NCBI GenBank assembly: GCA_023389575.1
Contig: JAEWEG010000080.1
Coordinates: 35,766 to 99,765 of the forward strand
DNA length: 64,000 nt
Direction of reading: 5' to 3'
DNA from: Chloroflexota bacterium
Lineage (GTDB): Bacteria > Chloroflexota > Chloroflexia > Thermomicrobiales > UBA6265
Shown one piece after another: positions 7,582 to 16,075 of this stretch. How positions within the stretch are numbered: position 1 is the first letter of the stretch; each line of letters starts with the position of its first letter. The notes beneath the pieces are model-generated. The model did no database searches, was not told the origin of the DNA, and saw only the letters and a program-made list of their open reading frames with translations. The position numbers and the translations under genes were made by a program.

Positions 7582-8838
7582 CTACTGGAACTGGCCGTCC
7601 TGGCCGCGAATGTCCCGAATCACATCGCGCGCTTCGGCCAGGATCCGGCCACCGGACGCCTTCACCTTCGCGCGCTTAGACTCATCCAGGAATGCGTAAT
7701 ACACGACACCAGCGGCGGCGGCCGACCAGCCGATCAGGGCGCCCAGGTTCTTGCCGCCCTCGCCTGCGGCGACGGCCGCCTGCTTCGATCGCTGTTCCAC
7801 GGCGCTCGTCGTGTGCGCGATTCGCTCCGTCGCTGAGTGTGCCTGGCTGTCGAGCACCTCCGTGAGATGAGAGGCCCGTCCCTGAACCTCTGGCAGGATC
7901 TCGGTTGAGAACCGCTTGCCCGCCTGGCGCGCCTGCTTGGCGGCATCGTCCACGTGCGGCCTGGCGCTCTCCTGCGCCTCTTCGAGGATGGTTGCCAGTT
8001 GATGCCCGGCCGACTCCAGCAGGCCGGGAGCCTTCTGACGCGCCTGGGCGGTCGCCCTGGCCGCCGCCTCTCCAACCTGGCCAGCGACCTGGCCCGCCCG
8101 CTCCTGGATCTCGGGCGCCTTCTCCTTCAACTGTTCCGCCATGTGCGAGACCTGCTCCCGAACCTCGGGCGCCCGCTCCTTGATGGCTGGCGTTTTCGAT
8201 TTCGCGTCCGCCAGGAAATGCGCGCTCGCACCTGAGATCTCGGTCGCGAGCCCCTGCGCCCGTTTGCCGAGTCCCGCGTTGTCGTCCTTCACGGTCTGGG
8301 CCAGCGCCAGGCTGCGATCACGAACGTCGTTGAGCGACTTCTCGGCCTTGCTCTTCCAGCCCGGTGAGTGGCTTCGCGCTTCCTCGACCAGATCGGAGCC
8401 GCGCTCGCTCAACGCTCGAGTCAGGCCGCTCGCCCGCCTGGACAGATCGTTGCCCAGACCATGCGCCGACTCGGTCACCCTGATCTTCTTCGCTTCCTTC
8501 TCGAGTTCCCTGGCCTTCGCGTTCACCGCCGCGACCGCCTGATCCGCCAGCTTGGTCGCCGACTTTGAGACCTTTTTCGAGGACTTCCTGCCCTCTTTGC
8601 GGGCCTGGTCGCGGAAGCCCTGGACCGCGCTCGCAAGCTGGTCCAGCGTCTGGCTCGCGGTGGACTCCAGGGCGGCCAGTCGCTCTTCCGCCTCACGGCG
8701 GGCCCGGTCCTGCTTCGATTCCTTCTTCCCAAACATCGCTGACACCACCGTTCCAATCACGGCCGCCGATGCCACCGAAAGGCCGACCGCCTTCCCGTAC
8801 CCGGAACGTTCATCGCTTGGACTGTAGCTGGATTCCAT
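7582..8838 (-). CDS. Membrane-anchored amphipathic-helix repeat protein (apolipoprotein/LEA-like)
   Basis: The 418-residue product has two predicted hydrophobic segments, residues about 18-36 (GLSVASAAVIGTVVSAMF) and about 361-380 (GALIGWSAAAAGVVYYAFL). Between them lie over 300 residues of Ala/Lys/Glu/Gln-rich, almost proline-free helix. Imperfect 11-residue patterns such as LKEKAPEIQERAGQVAGQV recur, with the words KAPE/KTPA/KAPG repeated. This composition resembles apolipoprotein-type or group 3 LEA proteins and the YtxH-like proteins of Gram-positive bacteria. A role in envelope stability or stress is inference only. It stands alone, convergent with secA and divergent from mnmG. Similarity could be compositional, so I assign no function. 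Confidence 0.75.
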   Translation of the reverse strand: MESSYSPSDERSGYGKAVGLSVASAAVIGTVVSAMFGKKESKQDRARREAEERLAALESTASQTLDQLASAVQGFRDQARKEGRKSSKKVSKSATKLADQAVAAVNAKARELEKEAKKIRVTESAHGLGNDLSRRASGLTRALSERGSDLVEEARSHSPGWKSKAEKSLNDVRDRSLALAQTVKDDNAGLGKRAQGLATEISGASAHFLADAKSKTPAIKERAPEVREQVSHMAEQLKEKAPEIQERAGQVAGQVGEAAARATAQARQKAPGLLESAGHQLATILEEAQESARPHVDDAAKQARQAGKRFSTEILPEVQGRASHLTEVLDSQAHSATERIAHTTSAVEQRSKQAAVAAGEGGKNLGALIGWSAAAAGVVYYAFLDESKRAKVKASGGRILAEARDVIRDIRGQDGQFQ

Positions 8839-9022
8839 TTGTCAGGGTCCCTTTCGCAATTCCGGCGCTTCGTACTGGAGATATCTTAGCCTCAAACGTC
8901 AATCGTTCGCCGCCCAGGACCAGGCGGCCACCTGCGGGTGTGGGCTAAACTGGGTTGCCGCGAAGGTCGCCTTCGCGCTCGCTCCCGCCTCCGTTCCACA
9001 CCCACAGGACCGCGCACCTTCC

Positions 9023-10993
9023 ATGACATCCTCGACATCATCCACGCGCTACGACGTCATCGTCATTGGCTCCGGCCACGCCGGCTGTGAAGCCGCGCTC
9101 GCCGCCGCCCGGATGGGCTGCCGCACGCTGGTCATCACCCCGAACCTTGACCGCGTCGGCTACATGCCCTGCAACCCATCCATTGGTGGTCCCGGCAAGT
9201 CACAGATCGTCGCCGAAGTCGACGCCCTTGGCGGCGAGATGGCCCGCGCCGCCGACGCGACCGCGATGCAGGTCCGCGAACTCAACACCTCAAAGGGTCC
9301 CGCCGTCCGCGCAATCCGTATTCAGTGCGACAAGTCGCTCTATGCGATGTACATGAAGGAATCCCTGGAGACGCAGGACGGTGTCGACCTGATTCAGGAT
9401 GAAGCCGTCGGCCTCATCATCGAGAGCGAAGCCGGATCGCCCGCCGTGGCGGGCATTCGCTGCCGAATCATGGGCGATATCGAGGCACCATCCGTCGTCA
9501 TCACGGCCGGGACGTTCCTTCGCGCGAAGATGATTTCCGGCGAATCCAGGTCCGCTGGGGGCCGCGCCGGAGAGCGCGATGATGTGCGACTCTCCGAGTC
9601 CCTCGGCTCGCTCGACTTCCGCCTCCGGCGGTTCAAGACCGGCACCCCGCCCCGGATCGATGCCCGAACGGTGGACATTTCCCACACCGAACCCCAGTCC
9701 GGCGATGATCGACCGCTCTGGCTGAGTTGGGACGGCCGGCACGGCGCCGTTGAGCCGCTCTCGCTTCCGCCGCTCTCCACCGGACCATTCTCCATCGTCG
9801 AGACCCTCGGCGGCCGAACGCAGGTGCGCTGCTACCAGTCTTCCACCACCGAGCCGGGTCACGACCTGATTCGCGCGAACCTGCACCGCGCACCCATGTA
9901 TAACGGGTCCATCGAAGGCCAGGGGCCACGGTATTGCCCGAGCATCGAAGACAAGGTCGGACGATTCGCCACCAAGACCAGCCACCCGGTGTTCCTCGAA
10001 CCCGAGGGCTGGCGAAGCAACGAAATCTACGTCCAGGGCCTGAGCACCAGCCTCCCGGCCGACGTTCAGGAGCAGGTCGTCTCCACCGTTCCTGGCATGG
10101 AGAACGCTCGCATCACGCGCTATGGCTACGCCGTGGAGTATGACGCCCTCGATCCCACCGAGCTCACCCGTACGCTCCAGAGCCGTCGCGTACCAGGCCT
10201 TTTCTTCGCGGGCCAGGTCAACGGCACCTCGGGCTATGAAGAAGCCGCCGGCCAGGGCATCGTCGCGGGGGCGAACGCCGCCGCTCGCGCGCGTTCCATG
10301 CCGGAGATCGTGCTCACGCGCGACATGTCCTACATCGGCGTGATGATCGACGACCTCATCTCCAAGCCGTTCAACGAGCCCTACCGGATGCTGACGTCCC
10401 GCGCCGAATACCGGCTCCTTCTCCGCTCCGACACCGCGCCCGTCCGGATGGCCACGATCGCCGCCGGAACGGGCCTCATCAGCGATGAGCGTCGCGAGGC
10501 GGTATTCGCGGCCAACTCCGCCATCGAAAGCACCATCGCCAGCTTGGGGTCCATCTGGCTGGGCGCCAATGCCCGCCACGCCGCCGCCCTCGAGGCCGAA
10601 GGGCTCAAGGCGGCGAACCGCTCGCTCACCGCCCTCGATGTCGCCCGCCGGCCTCACGTCCATCCCGAGGCGGTGATCCGGGCGATGCGGTCACTCGACC
10701 TCTGGTCGGGTCCAGACCCCGCCTCGGTCCCACTCGACGATCTCGCCATCGCCATCCAGTACGGGGCGTTCATCGACAAGGAGCGCAAGGAAGCCGAACG
10801 GCACCGGGCCAACGAGTACAGGCAAATCCCCGATGACCTGGACTACGCCTCGGTGACCGGTCTCCGCGTGGAAGCCTCCCAGCAGCTCGCGGCCACCAGG
10901 CCACCCAGTGTCGGTCATGCGGCTCGAACGGCGGGCGTCACCCCGTCGGATATTGGGGCGCTCCTCGTCCACCTCACGCGACTCCAGGCCTGA
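9023..10993 (+). CDS. mnmG: tRNA uridine 5-carboxymethylaminomethyl modification enzyme MnmG (GidA)
   Basis: Together with MnmE it installs the cmnm5 group on U34 of tRNAs that read split codon boxes. The 656-residue length is normal. The FAD Rossmann motif is VIGSGHAGCEAALAAARMG near residue 14, followed by the family signature CNPSIGGPGKSQ near 50. Further landmarks are the catalytic-region cysteine in RYCPSIEDK near 305 and GYEEAAGQG near 405. The MnmE-binding helical domain occupies the last 100 residues. Neither mnmE nor rsmG, frequent partners, is adjacent. The gene stands alone on the plus strand, 114 bases before the usp-trk operon. Confidence 0.96.
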   Translation: MTSSTSSTRYDVIVIGSGHAGCEAALAAARMGCRTLVITPNLDRVGYMPCNPSIGGPGKSQIVAEVDALGGEMARAADATAMQVRELNTSKGPAVRAIRIQCDKSLYAMYMKESLETQDGVDLIQDEAVGLIIESEAGSPAVAGIRCRIMGDIEAPSVVITAGTFLRAKMISGESRSAGGRAGERDDVRLSESLGSLDFRLRRFKTGTPPRIDARTVDISHTEPQSGDDRPLWLSWDGRHGAVEPLSLPPLSTGPFSIVETLGGRTQVRCYQSSTTEPGHDLIRANLHRAPMYNGSIEGQGPRYCPSIEDKVGRFATKTSHPVFLEPEGWRSNEIYVQGLSTSLPADVQEQVVSTVPGMENARITRYGYAVEYDALDPTELTRTLQSRRVPGLFFAGQVNGTSGYEEAAGQGIVAGANAAARARSMPEIVLTRDMSYIGVMIDDLISKPFNEPYRMLTSRAEYRLLLRSDTAPVRMATIAAGTGLISDERREAVFAANSAIESTIASLGSIWLGANARHAAALEAEGLKAANRSLTALDVARRPHVHPEAVIRAMRSLDLWSGPDPASVPLDDLAIAIQYGAFIDKERKEAERHRANEYRQIPDDLDYASVTGLRVEASQQLAATRPPSVGHAARTAGVTPSDIGALLVHLTRLQA

Positions 10994-11107
10994 CTGGCGC
11001 TCTAACCAGATGGCCCGGTACGAGATGGCCGATCCACCCGCGTTGCGCTAGACTTCGCCTTCGCATGACATGAATGCACCTCTCGCTCCGCATCAGGATT
11101 CGGCACC

Positions 11108-11623
11108 GTGGTTAACATTCGCCAGGCGTTTCGCCCCTCGCCTCCTCTTCCAGACACCGCGCCATTTCGATTCCTCGTCTATGTCACCGGCGGTCGGGAA
11201 GACGCCCGTCTCATGGAAATCGTCCGCCAGATGGCCAGACAGCCAAACACCCACATCACCCTGGCTTACGTCGTCGAGGTTCAGCAGTCGATTCCGCTCG
11301 ACGCCGAACTTCCCATCGAGGTCCTCCGTGGCGAGCAGGTTCTTCACGAAGCGAGCATGATCGCCGCCAGTTGCGTTGGTGGCCGGAGCGATCGGGTCTC
11401 CACCGAACTCCTCCAGGCCCGCTCGGCGGGAGCCGCGATCGTGGACCACGCCATGGATGAGGACGCCGACGCCATCGTGCTCGCCTGCACCGTTCGCAAG
11501 AAGTTCGGCCGCGCCACGGTTGGCGACACCATCGACTACGTCCTGCGCAACGCCACCTGCGAGGTCCACGTGATTCGTGTCGCGCGGAGGGACGAGCACA
11601 CCGAAGGAGCCGGTTCCCAATGA
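11108..11623 (+). CDS. Universal stress protein (UspA-like)
   Basis: A 171-residue single-domain product with the alpha/beta order of UspA proteins: FRFLVYVTGGREDARLMEIVRQMA at residues 20-43 and VSTELLQARSAGAAIVDHAMDEDADAIVLAC at about 97-127. The C-terminal VRKKFGRATVGDTIDYVLRNATCEVHVIRV resembles the ATP-binding G-2X-G-9X-G-S/T-X-N region in weakened form. Start is GTG. Its TGA overlaps the ATG of the first trkA-type gene, so translation is coupled. USP domains often sit beside cation transport regulators. A role in sensing ATP or stress for potassium transport is inferred from this context. Confidence 0.82.
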   Translation: MVNIRQAFRPSPPLPDTAPFRFLVYVTGGREDARLMEIVRQMARQPNTHITLAYVVEVQQSIPLDAELPIEVLRGEQVLHEASMIAASCVGGRSDRVSTELLQARSAGAAIVDHAMDEDADAIVLACTVRKKFGRATVGDTIDYVLRNATCEVHVIRVARRDEHTEGAGSQ

Positions 11624-12057
11624 ACGTCGTGATCATGGGCTGCGGCCGTGTTGGATCACGGGTCGCGTCGATCCTGGATCACAACGGCCACAATGTCTCG
11701 GTGGTTGACACCAACCCATCGGCGTTTCGACGCCTCTCCCGGGAATTCGGCGGGGACACGGTCATTGGCACGGGCATCGACGAGGATGTGCTCCGGCAGG
11801 CGGGCATTGGCGAGGCCGATGCATTCATCGCCGTGACCAACGGCGACAATCGCAACATCATGGCCGGGCAGGTCGCCCGCGTGATGTTCGATGTTCCCCA
11901 GGTCATCGTCCGGATTTACGACCCCGTCCGCGAGGACACATACCGTCGCCTGGGTCTCTCAACCGTCTGCCCCACCACCACCATCTCCGCTCTCATCATC
12001 GACCAGGTGATGGGCGCGTCGAGCGACATGTCGACCGCATCCCAGGGAGGATCCTGA
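11620..12057 (+). CDS. TrkA-type RCK_N potassium regulator (single domain)
   Basis: A 145-residue Rossmann protein of the TrkA/KtrA class that gates cation channels or transporters in response to nucleotides. The dinucleotide motif MGCGRVGSRVASIL opens the protein and the acidic residue in VVDTNP follows about 20 residues later. The product ends soon after the N-terminal RCK domain, so it lacks the C-terminal TrkA-C domain. It overlaps usp by four bases and is two bases before the second trkA-type gene. The three look like one operon. The membrane subunit (TrkH/TrkG or a channel) is not in the window. Confidence 0.88.
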   Translation: MNVVIMGCGRVGSRVASILDHNGHNVSVVDTNPSAFRRLSREFGGDTVIGTGIDEDVLRQAGIGEADAFIAVTNGDNRNIMAGQVARVMFDVPQVIVRIYDPVREDTYRRLGLSTVCPTTTISALIIDQVMGASSDMSTASQGGS

Positions 12058-12059
12058 GC

Positions 12060-12719
12060 GTGTACATCATCGTGGTTGGGGGTGGCAAGGTTGGCTATTA
12101 CCTCACCAAGACCCTACTCAACGAGGGGCACGAGGTGCTGCTTATCGAGCGCGACCCCTCCAAGGTGGAAATCTACTCCGAACGCTTTGGCGCGGTGATG
12201 CTGGAAGGCGACGGCGCCGAGGCCTCCACGCTCGCCGCCGCGGGGGCCGCACGGGCCGATGTCCTGGTGGCCGTCACCGGCGAGGACGAGGACAACCTCG
12301 TCATTTGCCAGATGGCGAAGCACAAGTTCCATGTCGCCAAGACCATCGCCCGGGTGAACAACCCCAAGAATGAACTGCTGTTCAAGCAGCTCCAGACCGA
12401 TGTCACGGTCAGCCAGACGAACTACATCCTCGGCCTGATCGAACAGGCCATTCCGGAACGCGCCTTCATCCACCTGCTCAGCCTTCGGCACGCCGACCTC
12501 GCCATCATCGAGGCCACCATCTCCGAGAACTCGCCGGTCGCGTACCAGACCATCGGCGAGATCGACCTTCCTGTCTCCTGCGTGATCGCCGCCATCGCCC
12601 GCAAGGCCGACCTCATCGTCCCGGACAGCTCGACCCAGATCGAGCCCGGCGATGACATCATCGCGGTCACCCACCGCACCGAGGAAGACGAACTCCGCCG
12701 CCTGCTCATCACCGAGTGA
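12060..12719 (+). CDS. TrkA-type potassium regulator with RCK_N and TrkA-C domains
   Basis: A 219-residue regulator of potassium uptake. GTG start at 12060, directly after the preceding TGA. Residues 1-125 form the NAD-binding RCK_N domain (VVGGGKVGYYLTKTL, LLIERDPSKV, and VTGEDEDN near residue 78). Residues 140-219 match the TrkA-C ligand-binding domain (VAYQTIGEIDLPVSCVIAAI, DDIIAVTHRTEE). The pair of one-domain and two-domain RCK proteins suggests a hetero-oligomeric ring. TrkA-C domains in several bacteria bind c-di-AMP, and a c-di-AMP synthase is encoded at 56.4 kb; a link is inference. A terminator-like hairpin follows. Confidence 0.9.
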   Translation: MYIIVVGGGKVGYYLTKTLLNEGHEVLLIERDPSKVEIYSERFGAVMLEGDGAEASTLAAAGAARADVLVAVTGEDEDNLVICQMAKHKFHVAKTIARVNNPKNELLFKQLQTDVTVSQTNYILGLIEQAIPERAFIHLLSLRHADLAIIEATISENSPVAYQTIGEIDLPVSCVIAAIARKADLIVPDSSTQIEPGDDIIAVTHRTEEDELRRLLITE

Positions 12720-12764
12720 CGCGCGTTCAGGGCGGATCCACTGGAATCACTCGTGATGAATTGG

Positions 12765-12802
12765 AATACAGGGACAACGTCGACTGGCGATGTCCCTGTG
12801 TT
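12765..12802. terminator. Bidirectional terminator between trkA-type gene and glutamate dehydrogenase
   Basis: Twelve-base arms (AATACAGGGACA and TGTCCCTGTGTT, one G-U pair) around a 14-base loop, in the short gap between two convergent genes. T tract is weak on either side. Confidence 0.6.
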
Positions 12803-12841
12803 CACTATCACTTCAGTTCGGCGATCGATGAATCGGCATCG

Positions 12842-14143
12842 CTATGGGTAAATGCCTCGCATCCGGGAGAATCCGGCCACCCGCGAAATCGCCCGCACCA
12901 GCGCGGCGGTCCGCATGTGCACCTTGTGCTTCTGGGACGTCTCCTGGATCGCCAGGTACGAGGCCTGCATGATGTCCTTCAACCGCTCGTTGACCTGCGC
13001 CTCGCTCCAGGGGAACGCCTGGAGCGCCTGCACCCACTCGAAGTAGGAGACGGTCACGCCGCCCGCGTTCGCGAAGATGTCCGGCAACACCACGACGCCT
13101 CGATCGAACAGGATGTCGTCGGCCTCCGGCGTGGTTGGGCCATTCGCCGCCTCGGCGATCAGCCGAGCCCGGATGCGGCCAGCGTTCTCGTCCGTGATCT
13201 GCCCTTCCAGCGCGGCAGGGATGAGCACGTCACAGGGAAGTTCGAGAAGCTCCTCGTTGCTCACGTTCTCGGCTTCGGGGAAATCGACCACGCTGCCAGT
13301 CCGGGCCTTCCACGCGTCCACCGCCGCCAGATCGAGCCCGCGAGAGTTGTGGATGCCGCCGCGCGAATCACTCACGCCAACCACCGGAGCCTCGTGCTCG
13401 GACATCAGCCGCGCGCTCACCGCGCCAGCGTTGCCGTACCCCTGAACCACCGTCGATGCCGACGATAACGACATGCCGCTCGACCGGGCCGCTTCCTCGA
13501 TCGCGAACACGCAGCCACGACCAGTCGCCTCGCCCCGGCCCTCGGAACCGCCAAGCTCGATCGGCTTCCCCGTGACCACGCCTGGCACCGAGTAGCCGAC
13601 GTTCATCGAATAGGTGTCCATCAACCAGGCCATGATCTGCGGGTTGGTGTTCACATCGGGTGCCGGAATGTCGACGTTGGGGCCGATGAACGGCTGGATC
13701 TCGGTCGTGTATCTCCGGGTGAGGTTCTGCACCTCGTTCTGCGAGAGCAGCTTCGGATTGACCTCAACCCCGCCCTTGGCTCCGCCATAGGGCAGCCCAA
13801 CCACGGCGCACTTCCAGGTCATCCACATCGCGAGGGCTTTGACCTCGTTCAGCGTCACGTCCTGGTGGTAGCGAATCCCGCCTTTGGTCGGTCCTGGCAA
13901 ACTATTGTGCCGCACACGGTGCCCGGTGAAGACCTGGACGGAACCATCATCCATCTCGACCGGAAAGTTGACGGTAAGTTCTCGCTGGCAATGGCTGAGA
14001 ATGCGCCGAATGCCGTCTTCGAGTCCTATCACATCCGCGGCAATGTTGAACTGATCGACCGCGACCTCGAACAGGTCTTTTTCGGCCGCGTCCGTGGGAG
14101 CCGCGTGCACCGCCGTCGATGCGCCAGCGTCCGAAACGATCAT
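12842..14143 (-). CDS. gdhA: Glutamate dehydrogenase (Glu/Leu/Phe/Val family)
   Basis: Catalyses reversible oxidative deamination of glutamate to 2-oxoglutarate and ammonia. I start at the ATG at 14143, eight bases after AGAGAGG, giving 433 residues, normal for hexameric enzymes. Substrate-binding KGGIRYHQDV lies near residue 80 and the catalytic-lysine motif LPYGGAKGGV near 115. The Rossmann half has VVQGYGNAGAVSARL near residue 235 and IAEAANGPTTPEAD near 335. Coenzyme preference cannot be told with confidence. It is the last gene downstream of gatB on the same strand, with 95 bases between them, and convergent to the trk operon. Confidence 0.93.
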   Translation of the reverse strand: MIVSDAGASTAVHAAPTDAAEKDLFEVAVDQFNIAADVIGLEDGIRRILSHCQRELTVNFPVEMDDGSVQVFTGHRVRHNSLPGPTKGGIRYHQDVTLNEVKALAMWMTWKCAVVGLPYGGAKGGVEVNPKLLSQNEVQNLTRRYTTEIQPFIGPNVDIPAPDVNTNPQIMAWLMDTYSMNVGYSVPGVVTGKPIELGGSEGRGEATGRGCVFAIEEAARSSGMSLSSASTVVQGYGNAGAVSARLMSEHEAPVVGVSDSRGGIHNSRGLDLAAVDAWKARTGSVVDFPEAENVSNEELLELPCDVLIPAALEGQITDENAGRIRARLIAEAANGPTTPEADDILFDRGVVVLPDIFANAGGVTVSYFEWVQALQAFPWSEAQVNERLKDIMQASYLAIQETSQKHKVHMRTAALVRAISRVAGFSRMRGIYP

Positions 14144-14238
14144 CTTGGAACCTCTCTCGATCGCGTGCTGAACCACCAGCGCGATCCCTGCGTACAGGTT
14201 TCCCCTTCCAGCACCGACCTCGTCGGGCTGGCTCCAGC

Positions 14239-15708
14239 TTAATTCTCTTCGCTGAGCACCTTGAGCAGCATCGCTCGGACTTCATCGGGCTTAGCCCGCC
14301 CGCCTGTCCTGCGCATCGTATCGCCAATCAGGCGACCGATCGCGGCCTGCTTTCCGCTCCGGAAGTCGGCCGCGGCCGCCGCGTTCTCCGCCACGGCGTC
14401 ACGCGCAGCCTGCAACACTTCGGCCGAATCGTCCAGAGACAAAAGGTTGAGTCGTGTCGCGGCGGCCTCGACCGGTTCATCGTCGCCGAGTTGTGGAAGC
14501 AGGTCCTTGGCCGCCCGGCCCGTCAGCTTGCCACCGCGCACGAGGGTGACGAGGTCCGCGATCTGTGTCGCGGAAAGCGGCAACTGGTCGACTGGCATTG
14601 ACCGGGCTCGCGCCAGGCCCATGATGTCGTTCAGGATCCAGTTGGCCACCACCTGGTTGGACGACTCGTCGTTGAGCGCGCTCAGGACAGCTTCGTAAGT
14701 GTCGGCGATCGGGCGTTCGTTCGTCAGCAGTGCCGCGTCCGCCGGCGAGAGTCCAAACTGCGCGAGGAACCGACTGTAGCGAGCGGCCGGCAACTCCGGA
14801 AGCGCCTTCCGCACCTCTTCGCGATGCGCGTCGTCCACCGTCAGGGGCGGAAGGTCCGGCTCAGGGAAATACCGGTAGTCGTGCGCCTGCTCCTTGGTTC
14901 GCTGGGCGACGGTCACGCCCCGGCCATCGTTCCAGCCGCGCGTTTCCTGCACCAGCTCCCCGCCGGCGCTCACCACCTCGCGCTGGCGCTCCTCCTCGAA
15001 CCGCAACGCCCGCTCCACCGCCCGGAACGAGTTCATGTTCTTGATCTCGACCTTCGGACCGATGTACGACCCGTCGACCGCCCGGATCGAGATGTTCGCG
15101 TCGCAGCGGAACGCACCATCCTCCATGTTCCCGGTCGAGGCGCCGATGTAGCGGAGTATCCTGCGGAGTGCCACGAGGTATTCCCGCGCCGCTTCCGGCG
15201 ACTTGAGGTCCGGCTCGCCCACGATCTCCATGAGAGGCACGCCGGACCGGTTGAGGTCCACCAGCGTCGCGGCCCCGTCGAAGCTCTCGTCGTGCACCAG
15301 GCGACCGGTGTCTTCCTCTATGTGCACGCGAGTGATGCCCGCCGTCACTTCCTCGCCATTAACCTCGAAGGTGATCGTTCCATCCACGCAGAGCGGCAGA
15401 TCGTACTGCGAAATCTGGTAGCCCTTCGGCAGATCGGGATACGAGTAGTTCTTGCGGTCCATCTTGCTGAAGTCGGGAATGGTGCAGTCGAGCGCCATGC
15501 CCGTCCGCATCACGGTTTCCACGGCCGCCGCGTTCATCACCGGCAATGCCCCTGGCAGCCCCAGGCAGACCGGGCAGACGTGGGTGTTCGGCTCGGCGTT
15601 GGCATACTCGGCGGAACACCCGCAGAACATCTTGCTGCGAGTGAGAACCTGGGCATGAACCTCCAGGCCAATCACCGTTTTGTATGTTGTCTCTACCGCT
15701 ACCGCCAC
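14239..15708 (-). CDS. gatB: Aspartyl/glutamyl-tRNA amidotransferase subunit B
   Basis: Part of the GatCAB complex that converts Glu-tRNA(Gln) or Asp-tRNA(Asn) to the amide form. The 489-residue product opens with VIGLEVHAQVLTRSKMFC and has the CPVCLGLPGALPV motif near residue 44, including the zinc cysteines. KNYSYPDLPKGYQISQYD is near 86. The C-terminal YqeY-like tail domain includes IGDTMRRTGGRAKPDEVRAM. The start is GTG at 15708, preceded by AGGGA. gatA and gatC are not adjacent, so the complex is encoded from scattered loci. Length and motifs match GatB and not the archaeal GatE. Confidence 0.96.
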   Translation of the reverse strand: MAVAVETTYKTVIGLEVHAQVLTRSKMFCGCSAEYANAEPNTHVCPVCLGLPGALPVMNAAAVETVMRTGMALDCTIPDFSKMDRKNYSYPDLPKGYQISQYDLPLCVDGTITFEVNGEEVTAGITRVHIEEDTGRLVHDESFDGAATLVDLNRSGVPLMEIVGEPDLKSPEAAREYLVALRRILRYIGASTGNMEDGAFRCDANISIRAVDGSYIGPKVEIKNMNSFRAVERALRFEEERQREVVSAGGELVQETRGWNDGRGVTVAQRTKEQAHDYRYFPEPDLPPLTVDDAHREEVRKALPELPAARYSRFLAQFGLSPADAALLTNERPIADTYEAVLSALNDESSNQVVANWILNDIMGLARARSMPVDQLPLSATQIADLVTLVRGGKLTGRAAKDLLPQLGDDEPVEAAATRLNLLSLDDSAEVLQAARDAVAENAAAAADFRSGKQAAIGRLIGDTMRRTGGRAKPDEVRAMLLKVLSEEN

Positions 15709-16075
15709 AGTGCGTATCCCTCGTATTCAGGTGCCATGCCACGGCGTGGGCCAGGCATCGCGGGAAAGATGGGTTTCCATAGGGAGAACCGGGCGGAGAA
15801 CCGCCCGCATCGTCGTCGGGATTCTACCATGGAAGTGGCGCATCCCCGCCGGAGTCATGGGGCAGACTGTGCTACCATGATCGCGTATGCGTCCCGGGGT
15901 TTTGCGAATGATTCTCGCGTCCCGGCAGGCACGAAATCCGGTCTGGCGAACCGGTTTGGCGCCACCTCAACATGCACCCGGCCCAACCTGACGCACTGGA
16001 TTTTGATCACCCGCTCGCAGGCACCTCGCCGTGACCTGCCAAACGGATTCCGAACCACGGAGGCGTTCCCGAAAC
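15709..16075. other. Divergent intergenic region between gatB and nuoG
   Basis: This 367-base gap holds the start regions of two divergent genes. A small perfect hairpin GGGCGG-AGAA-CCGCCC lies at 15791-15806 in the presumed gatB leader. TAGAAT on the minus strand at 15831-15836 is a possible gatB -10 element with a poor -35. The 9-base word GCGTCCCGG occurs twice between 15888 and 15930. I see no coding frame with a convincing ribosome site. Confidence 0.5.
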
